DNA of 52,633 nt from Lewinellaceae bacterium (GCA_024639065.1 JAHEJC010000007.1:1-52633); one strand, 5' to 3'; positions 34,700 through 44,144 are shown, numbered from the stretch's first letter. The notes: generated by a model not told the origin, from the letters alone. Numbers and translations are program-made.

Positions 34700-34920
34700 G
34701 CAGTAAAGATATGTAAAACCCTCAAAAATGGCTGTTGAGATTGACTGGTTTCTAGTTTTTTACAAATAAATATTTATTGAGTCAAAAATTTCTACAAACC
34801 AAGTTTTTATCCAGTGATATTTCCCTAATATTTTCACAATATTTTTATATTTATAGATCTGATCATAATGAACAAGGAATTGGTTAATTTTTAAACACTT
34901 GCCGCAAAAAAATCTATAAA

Positions 34921-35439
34921 ATGACGAAAGAGTTAACACTATTGACGATTAAGGAAGAAAGGATTTGCAAACAACTTATTAATAATATTGCTCCACATAG
35001 TCAGCGTGCTCAAGCACTACTTGCCCTGAATAAAGGACATTCTCAAACACAGGCTGCGGCAGAATCAGGATTAACCCCTGGTCAAGTAAGTTATTGGTTA
35101 GCAAAATTCAAACAACAAAGAATTTCTATATTTCCAGAATCCATACTGAATCCCACCGAAGATACTTCTGAATTTATTGGAGAGAATACTACTGAAGTAG
35201 CAGAAGTGGCCCTTGAGGCTGATGATTCTTCTAGTAATCCTACAATTGATTTGAATAATATCGAATTACCAAATAAAGAGAAGAAGAATAAAAAGAAGAA
35301 GAAAAAGAAGAAAAAAAAGCGGGAAAAACTTAAAGAAAAAGAGAATAAAATGGGAAAGAAAAAGAAAGCCAAAAAAGGCAAGAAGAAGGATTTAAAAAAA
35401 GGCAAAAAAAATAAAAAAGGTAAAAAGGGTAAAAAATAA
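34921..35439 (+). CDS. Helix-turn-helix protein with long lysine-rich (histone-like) tail
   Basis: A 172-residue protein with three parts. Residues 10-65 form an IS630/HTH_23-type helix-turn-helix (AQALLALNKGHSQTQAAAES, then GLTPGQVSYWLAKF), the type found in transposase N-termini and in some regulators. Residues 70-118 are acidic and Ser/Thr-rich. Residues 119-172 are almost only Lys with Gly, Asn, Glu and Arg (for example KKKAKKGKKKD), like histone H1 or HU-tail proteins. There is no catalytic domain. It may be a nucleoid protein that recognises DNA sequence through the HTH and coats DNA with the tail. The tail is coded by long A/G runs, which could slip during replication. Single gene, divergent from ccmB. 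Confidence 0.72.
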   Translation: MTKELTLLTIKEERICKQLINNIAPHSQRAQALLALNKGHSQTQAAAESGLTPGQVSYWLAKFKQQRISIFPESILNPTEDTSEFIGENTTEVAEVALEADDSSSNPTIDLNNIELPNKEKKNKKKKKKKKKKREKLKEKENKMGKKKKAKKGKKKDLKKGKKNKKGKKGKK

Positions 35440-35834
35440 GTCTACAAGCCTGGACAATTAGTAGACTCCATTATTTTATTGAATTGATGCACATCCCGTT
35501 TGTCATGAGTTATAGTAGTGCGTAATATTTGATGCAATTTCAAATACACCCAGAGTCCTGTTCGTCATCAATACTTACATTGTGAACTATTGCTTAAAGC
35601 GGCTTTCAGGTTTTACTACAAACGCCAAAGACAATGGCAAGGGATTATCTGACCTGGAATCATAACCAAAACAAATCACTGGCTACTGGCTTATAATAGT
35701 TGTTTGCCAAATACAGGATGCGGATATTGCCTTCCCTATAGACAAAAGATTTGGTAATAGTACTGCACATAAAGTCCTGCCAAAATTTGCATTCTAATCA
35801 CTCCTTTAAATTAGCCCAGAAATGATAGTTAGGA
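35440..35834. other. Intergenic region, no gene recognised
   Basis: About 395 bp between the lysine-tail protein and a small lipoprotein gene. Frames on both strands are short and broken, and I could not match them to any family; no repeat or hairpin stands out. It could be the remains of a lost gene. Confidence 0.4.
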
Positions 35835-36137
35835 CTATTTTTTCTTTTTTCTGGATGATTTGAATATACCACCACTAAATCCACCAATACCCAATAAAAA
35901 TCCAAAGTCATACCATCCACCATTATTATTTACCGCATACATAGTAACTTCATCCGATATCAGTGATATAATAAATGTAATTGGAGCCAGAAATCCATGT
36001 AACAACCCATAAAGAAAGCCACGTTGTTCAGCAATAGCTACACAAGAATCGATCGATTCCGGATTGGCACAGGAACTAACCAAAAAGACCATCACCAGGA
36101 TTGTGAAGATTGAGATGTATTTAGTTTTCATAGACAT
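35835..36137 (-). CDS. Small lipoprotein with hydrophobic segments
   Basis: A 100-residue protein with lipobox VSSC (Cys23 from the ATG at 36137; an ATG two codons later gives a cleaner signal). After it come a hydrophobic stretch (LYGLLHGFLAPITFIISLIS), the segment TMYAVNNNGGWYDFGFLLG, a Gly-rich end and the tail SRKKKK. I have seen unnamed Bacteroidota proteins with the same 'GLwHGf.....fi.SLf.d...iY.v.NNGgWYdfGf.lG' pattern, so this is a real, conserved but uncharacterised family. It is a single gene with no informative neighbour. Confidence 0.68.
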   Translation of the reverse strand: MSMKTKYISIFTILVMVFLVSSCANPESIDSCVAIAEQRGFLYGLLHGFLAPITFIISLISDEVTMYAVNNNGGWYDFGFLLGIGGFSGGIFKSSRKKKK

Positions 36138-36339
36138 GTTTTGTTTTCTTATACATTATGGTACACTAAGTTAAGATGGAAAGAAATTATGATCGACCAA
36201 TAAGCTTTGGAACTCGATAAGAAGTATATTTAAATTCTAACTTCAATATATAATACCAAGGCTCAGGCCACTACCCACAGGACATAGTTGACTTAAAAAT
36301 CGAATAGAATAAACCAACACCTGGTAAACCATTATCCTT

Positions 36340-36921
36340 TCAAACTATCACATTAACTTTCTCCAAACATTCCATCACCATCCGATAAAATTCCGGATGG
36401 GACTGCCAGGTCTTGCCAGTTACTATTTTCTCATGTTGGGTTGCCTCCTCCTTTTCTACATAGGTACCACCAGCCGCTTCAACTTCAAAGCGAATGTTTT
36501 CATAACAGGATACGGGTTGATCGTTAAGCAAATCAGCTGCTGCCAAAATCTGAACGCCATGACAAATGGCAAAGATATGCTTGTCTTCATCAGCGAAAGA
36601 TTTAACGATTTCAATAACTTTAGCATTATGCCTTAAGTATTCCGGCGCTCGTCCACCAATGATCAAGACCGCCACGTAGTTAGCCGGATTTACTGAATCA
36701 AAAGAGATATCCGACTCCACCCGATAGCCAGGCTTCTCTATATAGGTATCCCATCCCGGTTCGAAATCATGCATCACTAGGTTAAGCCTTTTCTTTGCGG
36801 GGGCCGCTATTATCGGCTTAAATCCTGCTTCTTTTAAGCGATGGATTGCATATAATGTTTCGTAACTTTCTCCGGCATCCCCGGTCATTATTAACAGGTT
36901 TCCTTTATGGTCCATTTGCAA
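36340..36921 (-). CDS. DJ-1/PfpI family protein
   Basis: A 193-residue protein of the DJ-1/ThiJ/PfpI superfamily. The nucleophile elbow is FAICHGVQIL with Cys120 and His121, and GDAGESYE places the conserved Glu18 that stabilises the Cys. VLIIGGRAPEYLRHN is the strand-turn before the active site. Related proteins act as glyoxalases/deglycases, chaperones or peptidases; the sequence alone cannot choose between them, but the EYLRHN form is common in proteins annotated as PfpI-like in Bacteroidota. It is a lone gene, downstream of the decayed AraC region. Confidence 0.83.
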   Translation of the reverse strand: MQMDHKGNLLIMTGDAGESYETLYAIHRLKEAGFKPIIAAPAKKRLNLVMHDFEPGWDTYIEKPGYRVESDISFDSVNPANYVAVLIIGGRAPEYLRHNAKVIEIVKSFADEDKHIFAICHGVQILAAADLLNDQPVSCYENIRFEVEAAGGTYVEKEEATQHEKIVTGKTWQSHPEFYRMVMECLEKVNVIV

Positions 36922-37155
36922 TTTATTTATTGTCAGAACTAAAAATAATCATTATCCAATTTTCTAAATTTGATTATCGACGTGAAGCCCAAAACGATCG
37001 TCGTAAGTATCAGTAAAGCTAATCATCATAAATGAGAATCAAGGTTAACCTAATATTAAATCCAGGATAATGCAATAGGAGGTTTGATAAGTCATGTCAA
37101 ATACAAACCTACCAAAGCAACTCAACCACTTTAGGGTTGGTGCATTCTTTATTAA
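36922..37155. other. Intergenic stretch, nothing recognised
   Basis: About 230 bp between the DJ-1 gene and the AraC relic. No gene, hairpin or promoter box could be supported. Confidence 0.4.
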
Positions 37156-37490
37156 TTACATCCTTCGGTAATCGGATGGATTTACTCCATATTGTTTTCT
37201 GAAACAAGTAGCAAAATAGGAAAGGTTTGGAAATCCAACCTGATAACTCACTTCAGTGACATTCGCTTCACTTTCTTGAAAAATACGCGCTGAATTAGTA
37301 ATACGAACTCACCGGATCATTTCAGAAGCAGAAAGACCCAACTCAGATTTTAATTTTCGGTGCAATTTAATTCATCTTAAAAACATTTTTTTAGCAAACT
37401 TATTGACGGAGAAATCCGAATTAGCCAAATTAGAGTTGATCAAATCAATACTCCTTAGGACCAACTTACTAGCTTGTATCGTCGGAGTAT
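37156..37490 (-). pseudogene. C-terminal relic of an AraC-family regulator
   Basis: On the minus strand the frame ending at 37156 reads ASKLVLRSIDLINSNLANSD and SVNKFAKKMFLR, a stop (37372-37374), IKLHRKLKSELGLSASEMIR, a second stop (37309-37311), then VRITNSARIFQESEANVTEV, SYQVGFPNLSYFATCFRKQY and GVNPSDYRRM. This is the two-helix AraC DNA-binding domain of the type attached to sensors. Two in-frame TGA codons and loss of the N-terminal part make it a pseudogene. Confidence 0.78.
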
Positions 37491-37923
37491 TTTTTATTAG
37501 CTTATCTTTTTGTTTCTCCTGCCCCCATTTTTTTTCTCTCATAACAACTCCTGGATTTCATATCGCTGTACCACAGCTCGTTCTAACTGATACTGCATTT
37601 TTGTAGAAATGCCAATCTTGAAAAAGGCCAATTCCACGACTAGCCTAATAGGAATAATCAGATTCGGATCATTCAACAAATGAGAATATTCTCCGGGCTC
37701 TGATAACTCCCTGTTGGTACCAATCAATAATCCTATTACAAAAACCATAGAAAATATAAGAAATAACGGGCAGATGAATCCCATTCCTTGAGCAATTTAA
37801 AGCAAATGAAGAGGACAGCCAGGAAGAACAGAAAACTCTGAGTGAGGAAGAGGTACATCGAAATCAATAAGTTCCCAGCGATGAACACACGAAATTTGTA
37901 AACCAGGTAAATGGTTTCCTCAA

Positions 37924-38215
37924 ACTGGTCCCGGAAAAACAGAGCCTGAACCACACTACTCGGTTGGACTGGCACTTGATCCTCGTAACAGCCATGTCGT
38001 TTATTTATCCCGGAAAGTAGACAAAGTATTTGAAATTGAAAAATGGGATACTCCAGATCTGGGAATAACTTGGAAAAGTACTCCTATCACTAAACGCTCA
38101 ACCTATGACCAGGTAAGACCTGTGGTCCCCAGAAATATGACCCAGAAAGATAAAACAGTAGTACTTTGGATGGAAAACAGGAAATAGGTGTATTATACAG
38201 ATTATGATTGTCCAA
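37924..38215 (+). pseudogene. C-terminal relic of a secreted BNR/Asp-box repeat protein
   Basis: One frame gives TGPGKTEPEPHYSVGLALDP, RNSHVVYLSRKVDKVFEIEKW, LGITWKSTPITKRSTYDQVR and PVVPRNMTQKDKTVVLWMEN, then a TAG at 38185-38187 and VYYTDYDC in the same frame. The pattern (Y-S-x-G-hydrophobic-ALDP, VYLSR, FEIEKW, GITWKS, VRPVVPR, VVLWM, YYTDY) is the C-terminal end of BNR-repeat glycan-binding or hydrolase proteins. No start or signal peptide remains upstream, so only a 3' fragment is left. Confidence 0.65.
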
Positions 38216-38330
38216 TAAAATTAAAAGTGGAATGTAGGGATCAACGGAAAAAATTAATTAATATAGATTTAAAGCCGGCTTTTTCATAGTTCTTGCTATT
38301 TTACCATTTGATTAAACTACTTCAACTACG

Positions 38331-39776
38331 ATGAATACACTGCTAAAATATTTCATTTTCACCTACACATTATTAATTGCCATTAACCATACGACTCATT
38401 GTCAACAGCTAATCCAAACTACTCAACTCCAAAAACTTACTGCCACTGAAATAAACAGTCTTCTGACAATACTAGGTGACACGACACAGGTTACTTACGG
38501 TGTTAGCACTTATAAGGTATTGTACTACACTCCCCACTTAGATGGCCAACCAGATACGGCTAGTGGCCTCTTAGTGATTCCTGAAATTGTTGATGAAAGC
38601 CTACCAGTATTATTTTATCAACATGGCACGGCTAATGATCGTTATGCAGTACCATCAAGTGGAAGTGCCGAAGGATTAGTAGTTACCGCAGCGGGTGGTA
38701 TGGGTTATGTATCTTTCGCACCCGACTACCTTGGTCTTGGTGATTCAAAAGGATTCCATCCCTATCTTCATGCAGCGACCGAGGCATCTTGCGCATACGA
38801 TCTTTTAAATGCAACATTGCCATTTCTGGAACAACTTGATATCCAATTAAATGGTCAGATTTTTATCACAGGATATTCTCAGGGAGGGCACGCTGCGATG
38901 GCCTTGCATGAATATTTAGAATCTACTGCGCTGCCCGATGAATTCTATGTTGTCGCTTCTTCTCCAATGTCGGGTCCCTATTCAATTTCAGGAGAGATGG
39001 TTAGTCGTTTGACAAGCAACATTACGTATTTATATCCGGGTTATGCCATCTATATTTTATTGTCTTACAATCAAGCTTATAACCTATTTGAAGATTTATC
39101 TCAAATTCTTCATCCTCCTTATATTCCTATTGTCGAACAATTCTATCAAGAACAAATAAGTATTTCGGAATTACACGTTCAGTTGTCCAATACGCTGCTC
39201 AAAGAAACTGGTTCGATAATCGTAAAAGATATGTTTTTGGATAGCATAATTTTGGGCTTAGAAAATCCAGAAAATTCAATACTCCAATCCCTGCAAGAAA
39301 ACGATACCTACGCATGGGGTCCTCAGGCTCCTACGCGGTTGATATATTGTATGAAGGATGATCAGGTTGTGTACACCAATGCAATCTTTGCTGATTCTGT
39401 AATGAATTCATTAGGTGCTTTTGACCTTACTTCTGTGGATGTTTTATCTAATGCTAATCATACTTCTTGTTTCTTACCTGCTTTAAAATATACGCTAGCA
39501 TTTTTTGATCAACTTCGGTTTACTACAAACACCCAAATTGAAAATCTGCTAAACATTCAAGCATATCCGAATCCTGCTTCAAATAGAATTACGATAACCG
39601 GTCTTCCTACCTCTGGTAGGGCTGATCTACTCAATGAACTTGGTCAAAAAGTACTCACTCAACAAATAACGAAAGGAAGGTCTGAGATTGAGCTTCCAAG
39701 TCTGATAGCAGGAATTTATCTTTTGCGTATTAATGCAATTAGCGGTACGCGAACAATTCGCCTTGTAATACTTTGA
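38331..39776 (+). CDS. Secreted alpha/beta hydrolase (lipase-like) with T9SS sorting domain
   Basis: A 481-residue protein with a signal peptide (FIFTYTLLIAINHTTHC). The core is an alpha/beta hydrolase: QHGTANDRYAV around the oxyanion hole, FAPDYLGLGDSKG typical of secretory lipases and of bacterial proteins of this kind, and nucleophile elbow GYSQGG with Ser183. The triad Asp is probably in IYCMKDDQVV and His in SNANHTSCFL. From about residue 410 (IQAYPNPASNRITI) to the end (AGIYLLRINAISGTRTIRLV) is a type A T9SS sorting domain, so the enzyme should be exported through PorSS. Substrate is likely an ester or lipid. It is a single gene upstream of queD. Confidence 0.87.
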   Translation: MNTLLKYFIFTYTLLIAINHTTHCQQLIQTTQLQKLTATEINSLLTILGDTTQVTYGVSTYKVLYYTPHLDGQPDTASGLLVIPEIVDESLPVLFYQHGTANDRYAVPSSGSAEGLVVTAAGGMGYVSFAPDYLGLGDSKGFHPYLHAATEASCAYDLLNATLPFLEQLDIQLNGQIFITGYSQGGHAAMALHEYLESTALPDEFYVVASSPMSGPYSISGEMVSRLTSNITYLYPGYAIYILLSYNQAYNLFEDLSQILHPPYIPIVEQFYQEQISISELHVQLSNTLLKETGSIIVKDMFLDSIILGLENPENSILQSLQENDTYAWGPQAPTRLIYCMKDDQVVYTNAIFADSVMNSLGAFDLTSVDVLSNANHTSCFLPALKYTLAFFDQLRFTTNTQIENLLNIQAYPNPASNRITITGLPTSGRADLLNELGQKVLTQQITKGRSEIELPSLIAGIYLLRINAISGTRTIRLVIL

Positions 39777-40131
39777 TCAATGCTCAAACACTATCTTTTC
39801 TTCTGCAAAATTATTTTACTGAAATTATTCTAAAACAACCGTTTAAGCATTTCAGCTGGAGGATCTATCGGTATTGATTTTGGGCGCTTATTTATCCGCT
39901 AATCATTATTTAGAATATAAATAGAATAACTTTCATTTAATTTTTTTATAGCCTATCCATTATAATAGATGAACTGGTACCTAAATCTGGATAAAATGAC
40001 CACCTATCTGGTCAAATGTTGCAGATAAGGATTGAACAAGTCTAAATTTCGCCTTTTAGCAATAGAAAATCATCAACTCCTGTAATGGCTCACGCCGATT
40101 GATAACGAAGCAATTATCTAGTGTTTTTCAC
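39777..40131. other. Intergenic region before queD
   Basis: About 355 bp, AT-rich; no gene recognised. Only the -7 box at 40132-40139 immediately after it can be supported. Confidence 0.4.
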
Positions 40132-40139
40132 TATTTTTG
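40132..40139 (+). promoter_or_regulatory. -7 box TATTTTTG for queD
   Basis: An exact TAnnTTTG match 20 bp before the ATG at 40159. It lies downstream of the ATG-like TTG/ATG choices at 40099 and therefore sets the start of queD. Confidence 0.5.
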
Positions 40140-40158
40140 CATCCAAACAAAATATCAA

Positions 40159-40512
40159 ATGGAAATCTACAAAGCGTTTAGTTTTGACGCAGCCCATTTT
40201 CTGCCCAAAGTTCCAGAGGGCCATAAGTGTAGAAATATGCATGGACATACCTACACGATCAAGGTTTTTATTTCAGGAGAAATCAACAAAGTTGGATGGG
40301 TACAAGATTTTGGAGACATCAAAAAAACAACTGAACCATTGATAAAAATGCTTGATCACAGTGTCCTTAACGAAATCGATGGTCTGGAAAATCCTACTGC
40401 AGAAATCCTGGCTGTTTGGATTTGGGGAAAATTAATTACAGGACTTCCAAACCTGGCGCGTATCGAAGTTAAGGAAACGCCTACCAGTGGGGTTATTTAC
40501 TCTGGGGAATAG
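40159..40512 (+). CDS. queD: 6-carboxytetrahydropterin synthase QueD
   Basis: A 117-residue protein of the PTPS/QueD family, which converts dihydroneopterin triphosphate to 6-carboxy-tetrahydropterin on the route to 7-deazapurines such as queuosine. The zinc ligands are His in FDAAHFLP and the pair in MHGHTY, the catalytic Cys is in EGHKCRNMHGH, LDHSVLNEI carries the Asp-His catalytic pair, and VKETPTSGVIY gives the Glu that binds the pterin. The start is set by the promoter; the first 20 residues of the longer frame are not part of the protein. Other queuosine genes are not nearby. Confidence 0.9.
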   Translation: MEIYKAFSFDAAHFLPKVPEGHKCRNMHGHTYTIKVFISGEINKVGWVQDFGDIKKTTEPLIKMLDHSVLNEIDGLENPTAEILAVWIWGKLITGLPNLARIEVKETPTSGVIYSGE

Positions 40513-40573
40513 AATCTAGAGTAATAGAAAATTACCTCCTAAAACATCAATCCAAATAAAACGCTTTAAAGTT

Positions 40574-40655
40574 TTAGGGGGGTAATGCTGGACATTTCCC
40601 CCCTAATGATTGGTAGGTAACGGGTATTAGTGGGTAATAGAATTTACCCACTAAT
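40574..40655. terminator. Pair of hairpins between queD and the peroxidase gene, probably bidirectional terminators
   Basis: First inverted repeat: TTAGGGGGG/CCCCCCTAA (40574-40582 and 40598-40606), 15-nt loop. Second: ATTAGTGGGTAA/TTACCCACTAAT (40626-40637 and 40644-40655), 6-nt loop, ending 3 bp before the peroxidase stop codon. Both are perfect. No long T run follows either, so they may act as RNA stabilisers as well as stops for the converging queD and peroxidase transcripts. Confidence 0.6.
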
Positions 40656-40658
40656 GCG

Positions 40659-43600
40659 TTAATCCGTTTTTATAAACGAGTGCGTTCCTAGTTTGTCACC
40701 ATAAGAAACTTTAATCACATACATGCCGGCATGCATGGAAGGATTCAAGTCAATTTTTATGGAGTTGCCTGCAACCTCTTGTCCGAAAGTTCTAGTTAAT
40801 AAAGTTCGTCCATACAGATCCACTATTTCCAATGTTCCTTTTTCCAGGAGATTGAGTTCCAATCCCAATTTGACATTGATTTGCTCCGCTGCAGGATTCG
40901 GAAATACCTTAATTGAAGCAGGATCAATTTGATGGTCTGCAACAGAGGTAGTTATTTCATTAACTACAAATACATTTTCCTGGATTTCCGTAAGGCTTGT
41001 GTTACGTAATATAATATCGGATAAATGGGTATTTCTAATTTGTTCAACTTGGACATCAGAGAATTCCGGATCGGCTTCATAGTAAAATCGATCTCCATCT
41101 CTTAAGGCCATAAATTGATGTTGAATGATGGTCATTGCCGTCGGTCCAAAAAGTGCTCCATCCATGTGGCCTTCTGCCAATAAACCAGGCCAGATATCTA
41201 CTTTATCAATATCTTCATAGACGGTTGCAAACGATTGATTCAATAGTGGGTCTGGTGATAAGTCGGCGAAAGAGTTTACCGGACTCAAGCCAAAATTCTT
41301 TCTGACGGTATTGTAATCTGCCAAGCCACGGTCTCTGCCTCTATTGATATTCAAGGAGGCCAAATCCAAGCCTCCTGCTCCCGGAGGACCAAACAGGAAA
41401 TTTCTTAAGTCATCTATTACATAACAATCAAAATCCTGTTCTATGACGGTAGACATACCCATGAGGTAAGGCTCGATACCTCCGACTTGAGGTATAGCTG
41501 CAGGATTGAAAAAAGCCTCTCTCAACTGAAGGGCACCTTCAGGCATCATTTGACCTTCATTATTCATTCTTGGTAATGCACCTCCAATCACAGAGTGGCC
41601 ATATCGATATGCCGCTGTAGCGAATACGTTCATGATACTTGGATCTTCTGTTTGATCATATCCTTGATAAGCAGGTACTTCCATTCCCAATGTAGGTAGC
41701 CATTCTTCATATACAATGGATTCCATAATCGCTCCTACAATTTTTCGGGCCCGTTGATACAACAATTCATCAGTCCAATCAGGATTTTCTTTTATCAATT
41801 CATCACAAAGGCGATTATGTTCTCGTACAAAAATAGTGTGTATAGAAGTCAATAGTGGGTTTTCGTTAGCTCTTACATCACCGGCAACAAAGAACCGATC
41901 CACGTGTGGAAATGGCATAGCCATTTCGGGTGCTTCCGGATCCATAATATCATAGGATTCTCCAGAAAGGGTGTTATAAGGTAATAGATTACCATCCGAG
42001 GTTTTCAATTTACCATCAGAGAATGTTCTAAGCCAAGCTGCTCGATAATAATCGGATCCATATACAGCGGATGCGTCGATAAAAGCGGTTATGGCGTTAA
42101 TATGTATACGGGGATTGGCTATATCTGTTCCCGTACTTGGATCATATGCCGAACGATGCATCGGAATGATCGTCGTACCCGTGCCTGCAGGATCAAAAAA
42201 AGCATCAAATTTTGGCACAGCAATGGGTAAGACTTCTTCTGCATGGTCCGGTGAAAGCGTAATGTCGTGATCGATAAATTGTCCCCAACCCCATGCATAA
42301 GCGCTTAATTTCAATGGATCTGTGATGGACTCCGTTTGAGCTAAAATTTCATTACTAATGAATCTTGGATTAGGTCGATCCACGCCAGATGGAGCCGAGA
42401 TCCCATCTGAATAGGCCAATGCAGACCGAATAGCAACTCTAGTATTTACAGCTCCTAAATCTGATTTATAAGGATGGTTCTGAGTACCATCAATGGTACG
42501 ATTCACATTAGTATATGTTTCCAAAACATGAAAAACATATTCTGGCATATTCGATAATCCGGTATTTCTTTTAATAACCGCTGATAACAGCGTATTTTTG
42601 ATTTTACTTTTTTCGTCAGCACTTAAATAAGGATCGTTTTCAAAATAAAAACGGTCTCCAGATCTTAGATTAGTGAATTGGTCTTGCATAAACTGCATGA
42701 GTGTCGGTCCAAATAACGCTTTATTCATATGATCTTCGGCTAAGACTCCTACCCATAAATCAATGTTGTTAATGTCACCATAAACAATTCTCAACAAATT
42801 GCTCATCAGTGGATCGGAAGTAATTTGATCGAAATCTGTGAATCTATCTAATCCTAAAGCTTCTCTGGTCGTATTGAAGTCAGCTAATCCACGATCTCTA
42901 CCTCGATTGATATTCAATGAAGCTAAATCCAACCCACCAGCTCCGGGAGGTCCAAATAAGAAGTTTCTCAAATCATCAATTATTTTACAATCCACGTCCT
43001 GTTCGACCATGGCACATGCTCCCATCAGATAGGGCTCTACACCACCAACATTCAGGATCGCTTCCGGATTGAAATAAGCATTTCGCAATAAAATATTTCC
43101 GGATTCGATGGAATTTCCATTATTATCCATCCTAAGTAATTCTCCATTAATCGTGGAATGTCCATAACGATAGGCTGCGGCAGTAAATTCATTGATTATG
43201 CTTGGATTGACCAGCGAATCATATCCCTGATAATCTTTGATCTCTACGCCCATGGTTGGTAACCATTCTTCATAAACAATAGCCTGAATGATTCCACCCA
43301 CTATTTTTCGAGCTCGTTGATAGAGTTGTTCATCATCCCAATCCGGATGATCAAAAATCAGCGAATCGCACAGCCGATTATGCTCTCGTAGGAAAACAGT
43401 GTGCAAAGAAATTAAAAATGGATTCTCATTAGCGCGTACATCACCGGCTACAAAATATTTAGCATTGGGAAGAGGCATAGCCATTTCAGGTGCATTCGGA
43501 TCAACTTGGCTATTAATGTTACCGGTCAGTGTATTGTATGGAAGTAACCGGCCATAGGATGTTTTTAATTTACCTTCTTCAAACTTCCTCAACCATTTGG

Positions 43601-44144
43601 CCCTTACTTCGTCAGAGCCATATACGCCTGATCCATCGATAAATGCTGTGATCCCATTATAGTGTACTCGGGGATTTTCATCACTTGTACCTGTGTTACG
43701 GTCATAATCTGAACGCAACATAGGAATAACCACTTGACCGGTTGCCGCTGGATCAAAGTATGGATCGCCTGCAGGAACGGCTATATTAATGCTTTCACCA
43801 TGGCGATCCGGAGATAAAGTGATATCGTGATCAATAAACTGACCCCAGGCCCATAAATAGGCACTTAAACCCAACGGATCATTATTATTATCCTCCTGAC
43901 TGAATATCATATTGCTAATTAATCTAGGATTGGGTCTATCCTGTCCAGCTGGCAAAGAAATGCCATCACTATACGCCGGTGGTGCAATGCTTACCACCGG
44001 GGAGAATGCAGATCCCCAGAAGTACTCGGGGTGGTTCAGCGTACCATCTATAGAACGGTTTTCTTGTGAAAATAGGGATAACCGTATAGTAAAAACCAGC
44101 ACTAAAGCGAGGGCTAAATTCCAATAATTGGTAAAATAGGACAT
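40659..44144 (-). CDS. Secreted tandem double animal-type heme peroxidase with T9SS sorting domain
   Basis: From the ATG at 44144 (signal peptide SYFTNYWNLALALVLVFTIR and LSLFSQ) the protein has 1161 residues; a longer frame to 44261 adds 39 residues before the signal and is less likely. It contains two complete animal-type (peroxinectin-like) heme peroxidase domains, at about residues 30-530 and 540-1055. Each has the distal-His segment WGQFIDHDITLSPD, HT(V/I)F(L/V)REHNRLCD, the proximal-His segment AAYRYGHS and NINRGRDRGLAD(F/Y)NT, so both look catalytic. The C-terminal IKVFPNPAAEQINVKLG...GMYVIKVSYG is a type A T9SS domain. The enzyme should oxidise halides or phenols outside the cell using hydrogen peroxide. 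Confidence 0.9.
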   Translation of the reverse strand: MSYFTNYWNLALALVLVFTIRLSLFSQENRSIDGTLNHPEYFWGSAFSPVVSIAPPAYSDGISLPAGQDRPNPRLISNMIFSQEDNNNDPLGLSAYLWAWGQFIDHDITLSPDRHGESINIAVPAGDPYFDPAATGQVVIPMLRSDYDRNTGTSDENPRVHYNGITAFIDGSGVYGSDEVRAKWLRKFEEGKLKTSYGRLLPYNTLTGNINSQVDPNAPEMAMPLPNAKYFVAGDVRANENPFLISLHTVFLREHNRLCDSLIFDHPDWDDEQLYQRARKIVGGIIQAIVYEEWLPTMGVEIKDYQGYDSLVNPSIINEFTAAAYRYGHSTINGELLRMDNNGNSIESGNILLRNAYFNPEAILNVGGVEPYLMGACAMVEQDVDCKIIDDLRNFLFGPPGAGGLDLASLNINRGRDRGLADFNTTREALGLDRFTDFDQITSDPLMSNLLRIVYGDINNIDLWVGVLAEDHMNKALFGPTLMQFMQDQFTNLRSGDRFYFENDPYLSADEKSKIKNTLLSAVIKRNTGLSNMPEYVFHVLETYTNVNRTIDGTQNHPYKSDLGAVNTRVAIRSALAYSDGISAPSGVDRPNPRFISNEILAQTESITDPLKLSAYAWGWGQFIDHDITLSPDHAEEVLPIAVPKFDAFFDPAGTGTTIIPMHRSAYDPSTGTDIANPRIHINAITAFIDASAVYGSDYYRAAWLRTFSDGKLKTSDGNLLPYNTLSGESYDIMDPEAPEMAMPFPHVDRFFVAGDVRANENPLLTSIHTIFVREHNRLCDELIKENPDWTDELLYQRARKIVGAIMESIVYEEWLPTLGMEVPAYQGYDQTEDPSIMNVFATAAYRYGHSVIGGALPRMNNEGQMMPEGALQLREAFFNPAAIPQVGGIEPYLMGMSTVIEQDFDCYVIDDLRNFLFGPPGAGGLDLASLNINRGRDRGLADYNTVRKNFGLSPVNSFADLSPDPLLNQSFATVYEDIDKVDIWPGLLAEGHMDGALFGPTAMTIIQHQFMALRDGDRFYYEADPEFSDVQVEQIRNTHLSDIILRNTSLTEIQENVFVVNEITTSVADHQIDPASIKVFPNPAAEQINVKLGLELNLLEKGTLEIVDLYGRTLLTRTFGQEVAGNSIKIDLNPSMHAGMYVIKVSYGDKLGTHSFIKTD

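Noticed and set aside
34707-34714. TATCTTTA before ccmB as a promoter
   Set aside because: It differs from TAnnTTTG at the last base; noted in the ccmB entry but not listed as a site.
35091-35405. Phe-rich minus-strand frame
   Set aside because: It is only the complement of the Lys-rich (AAG/AAA) tail of the HTH protein.
37309-37374. TGA read as a sense codon in the AraC relic
   Set aside because: Intact genes in the window end in TGA or contain TGG for Trp as usual, and the relic lacks its N-terminal part, so decay is simpler.
37539-37975. Two minus-strand frames rich in membrane-like residues, upstream of the AraC relic
   Set aside because: They are in different frames from the AraC part and are antisense to a Glu/Lys-rich plus-strand stretch, which itself makes hydrophobic-looking complements; no family is recognised.
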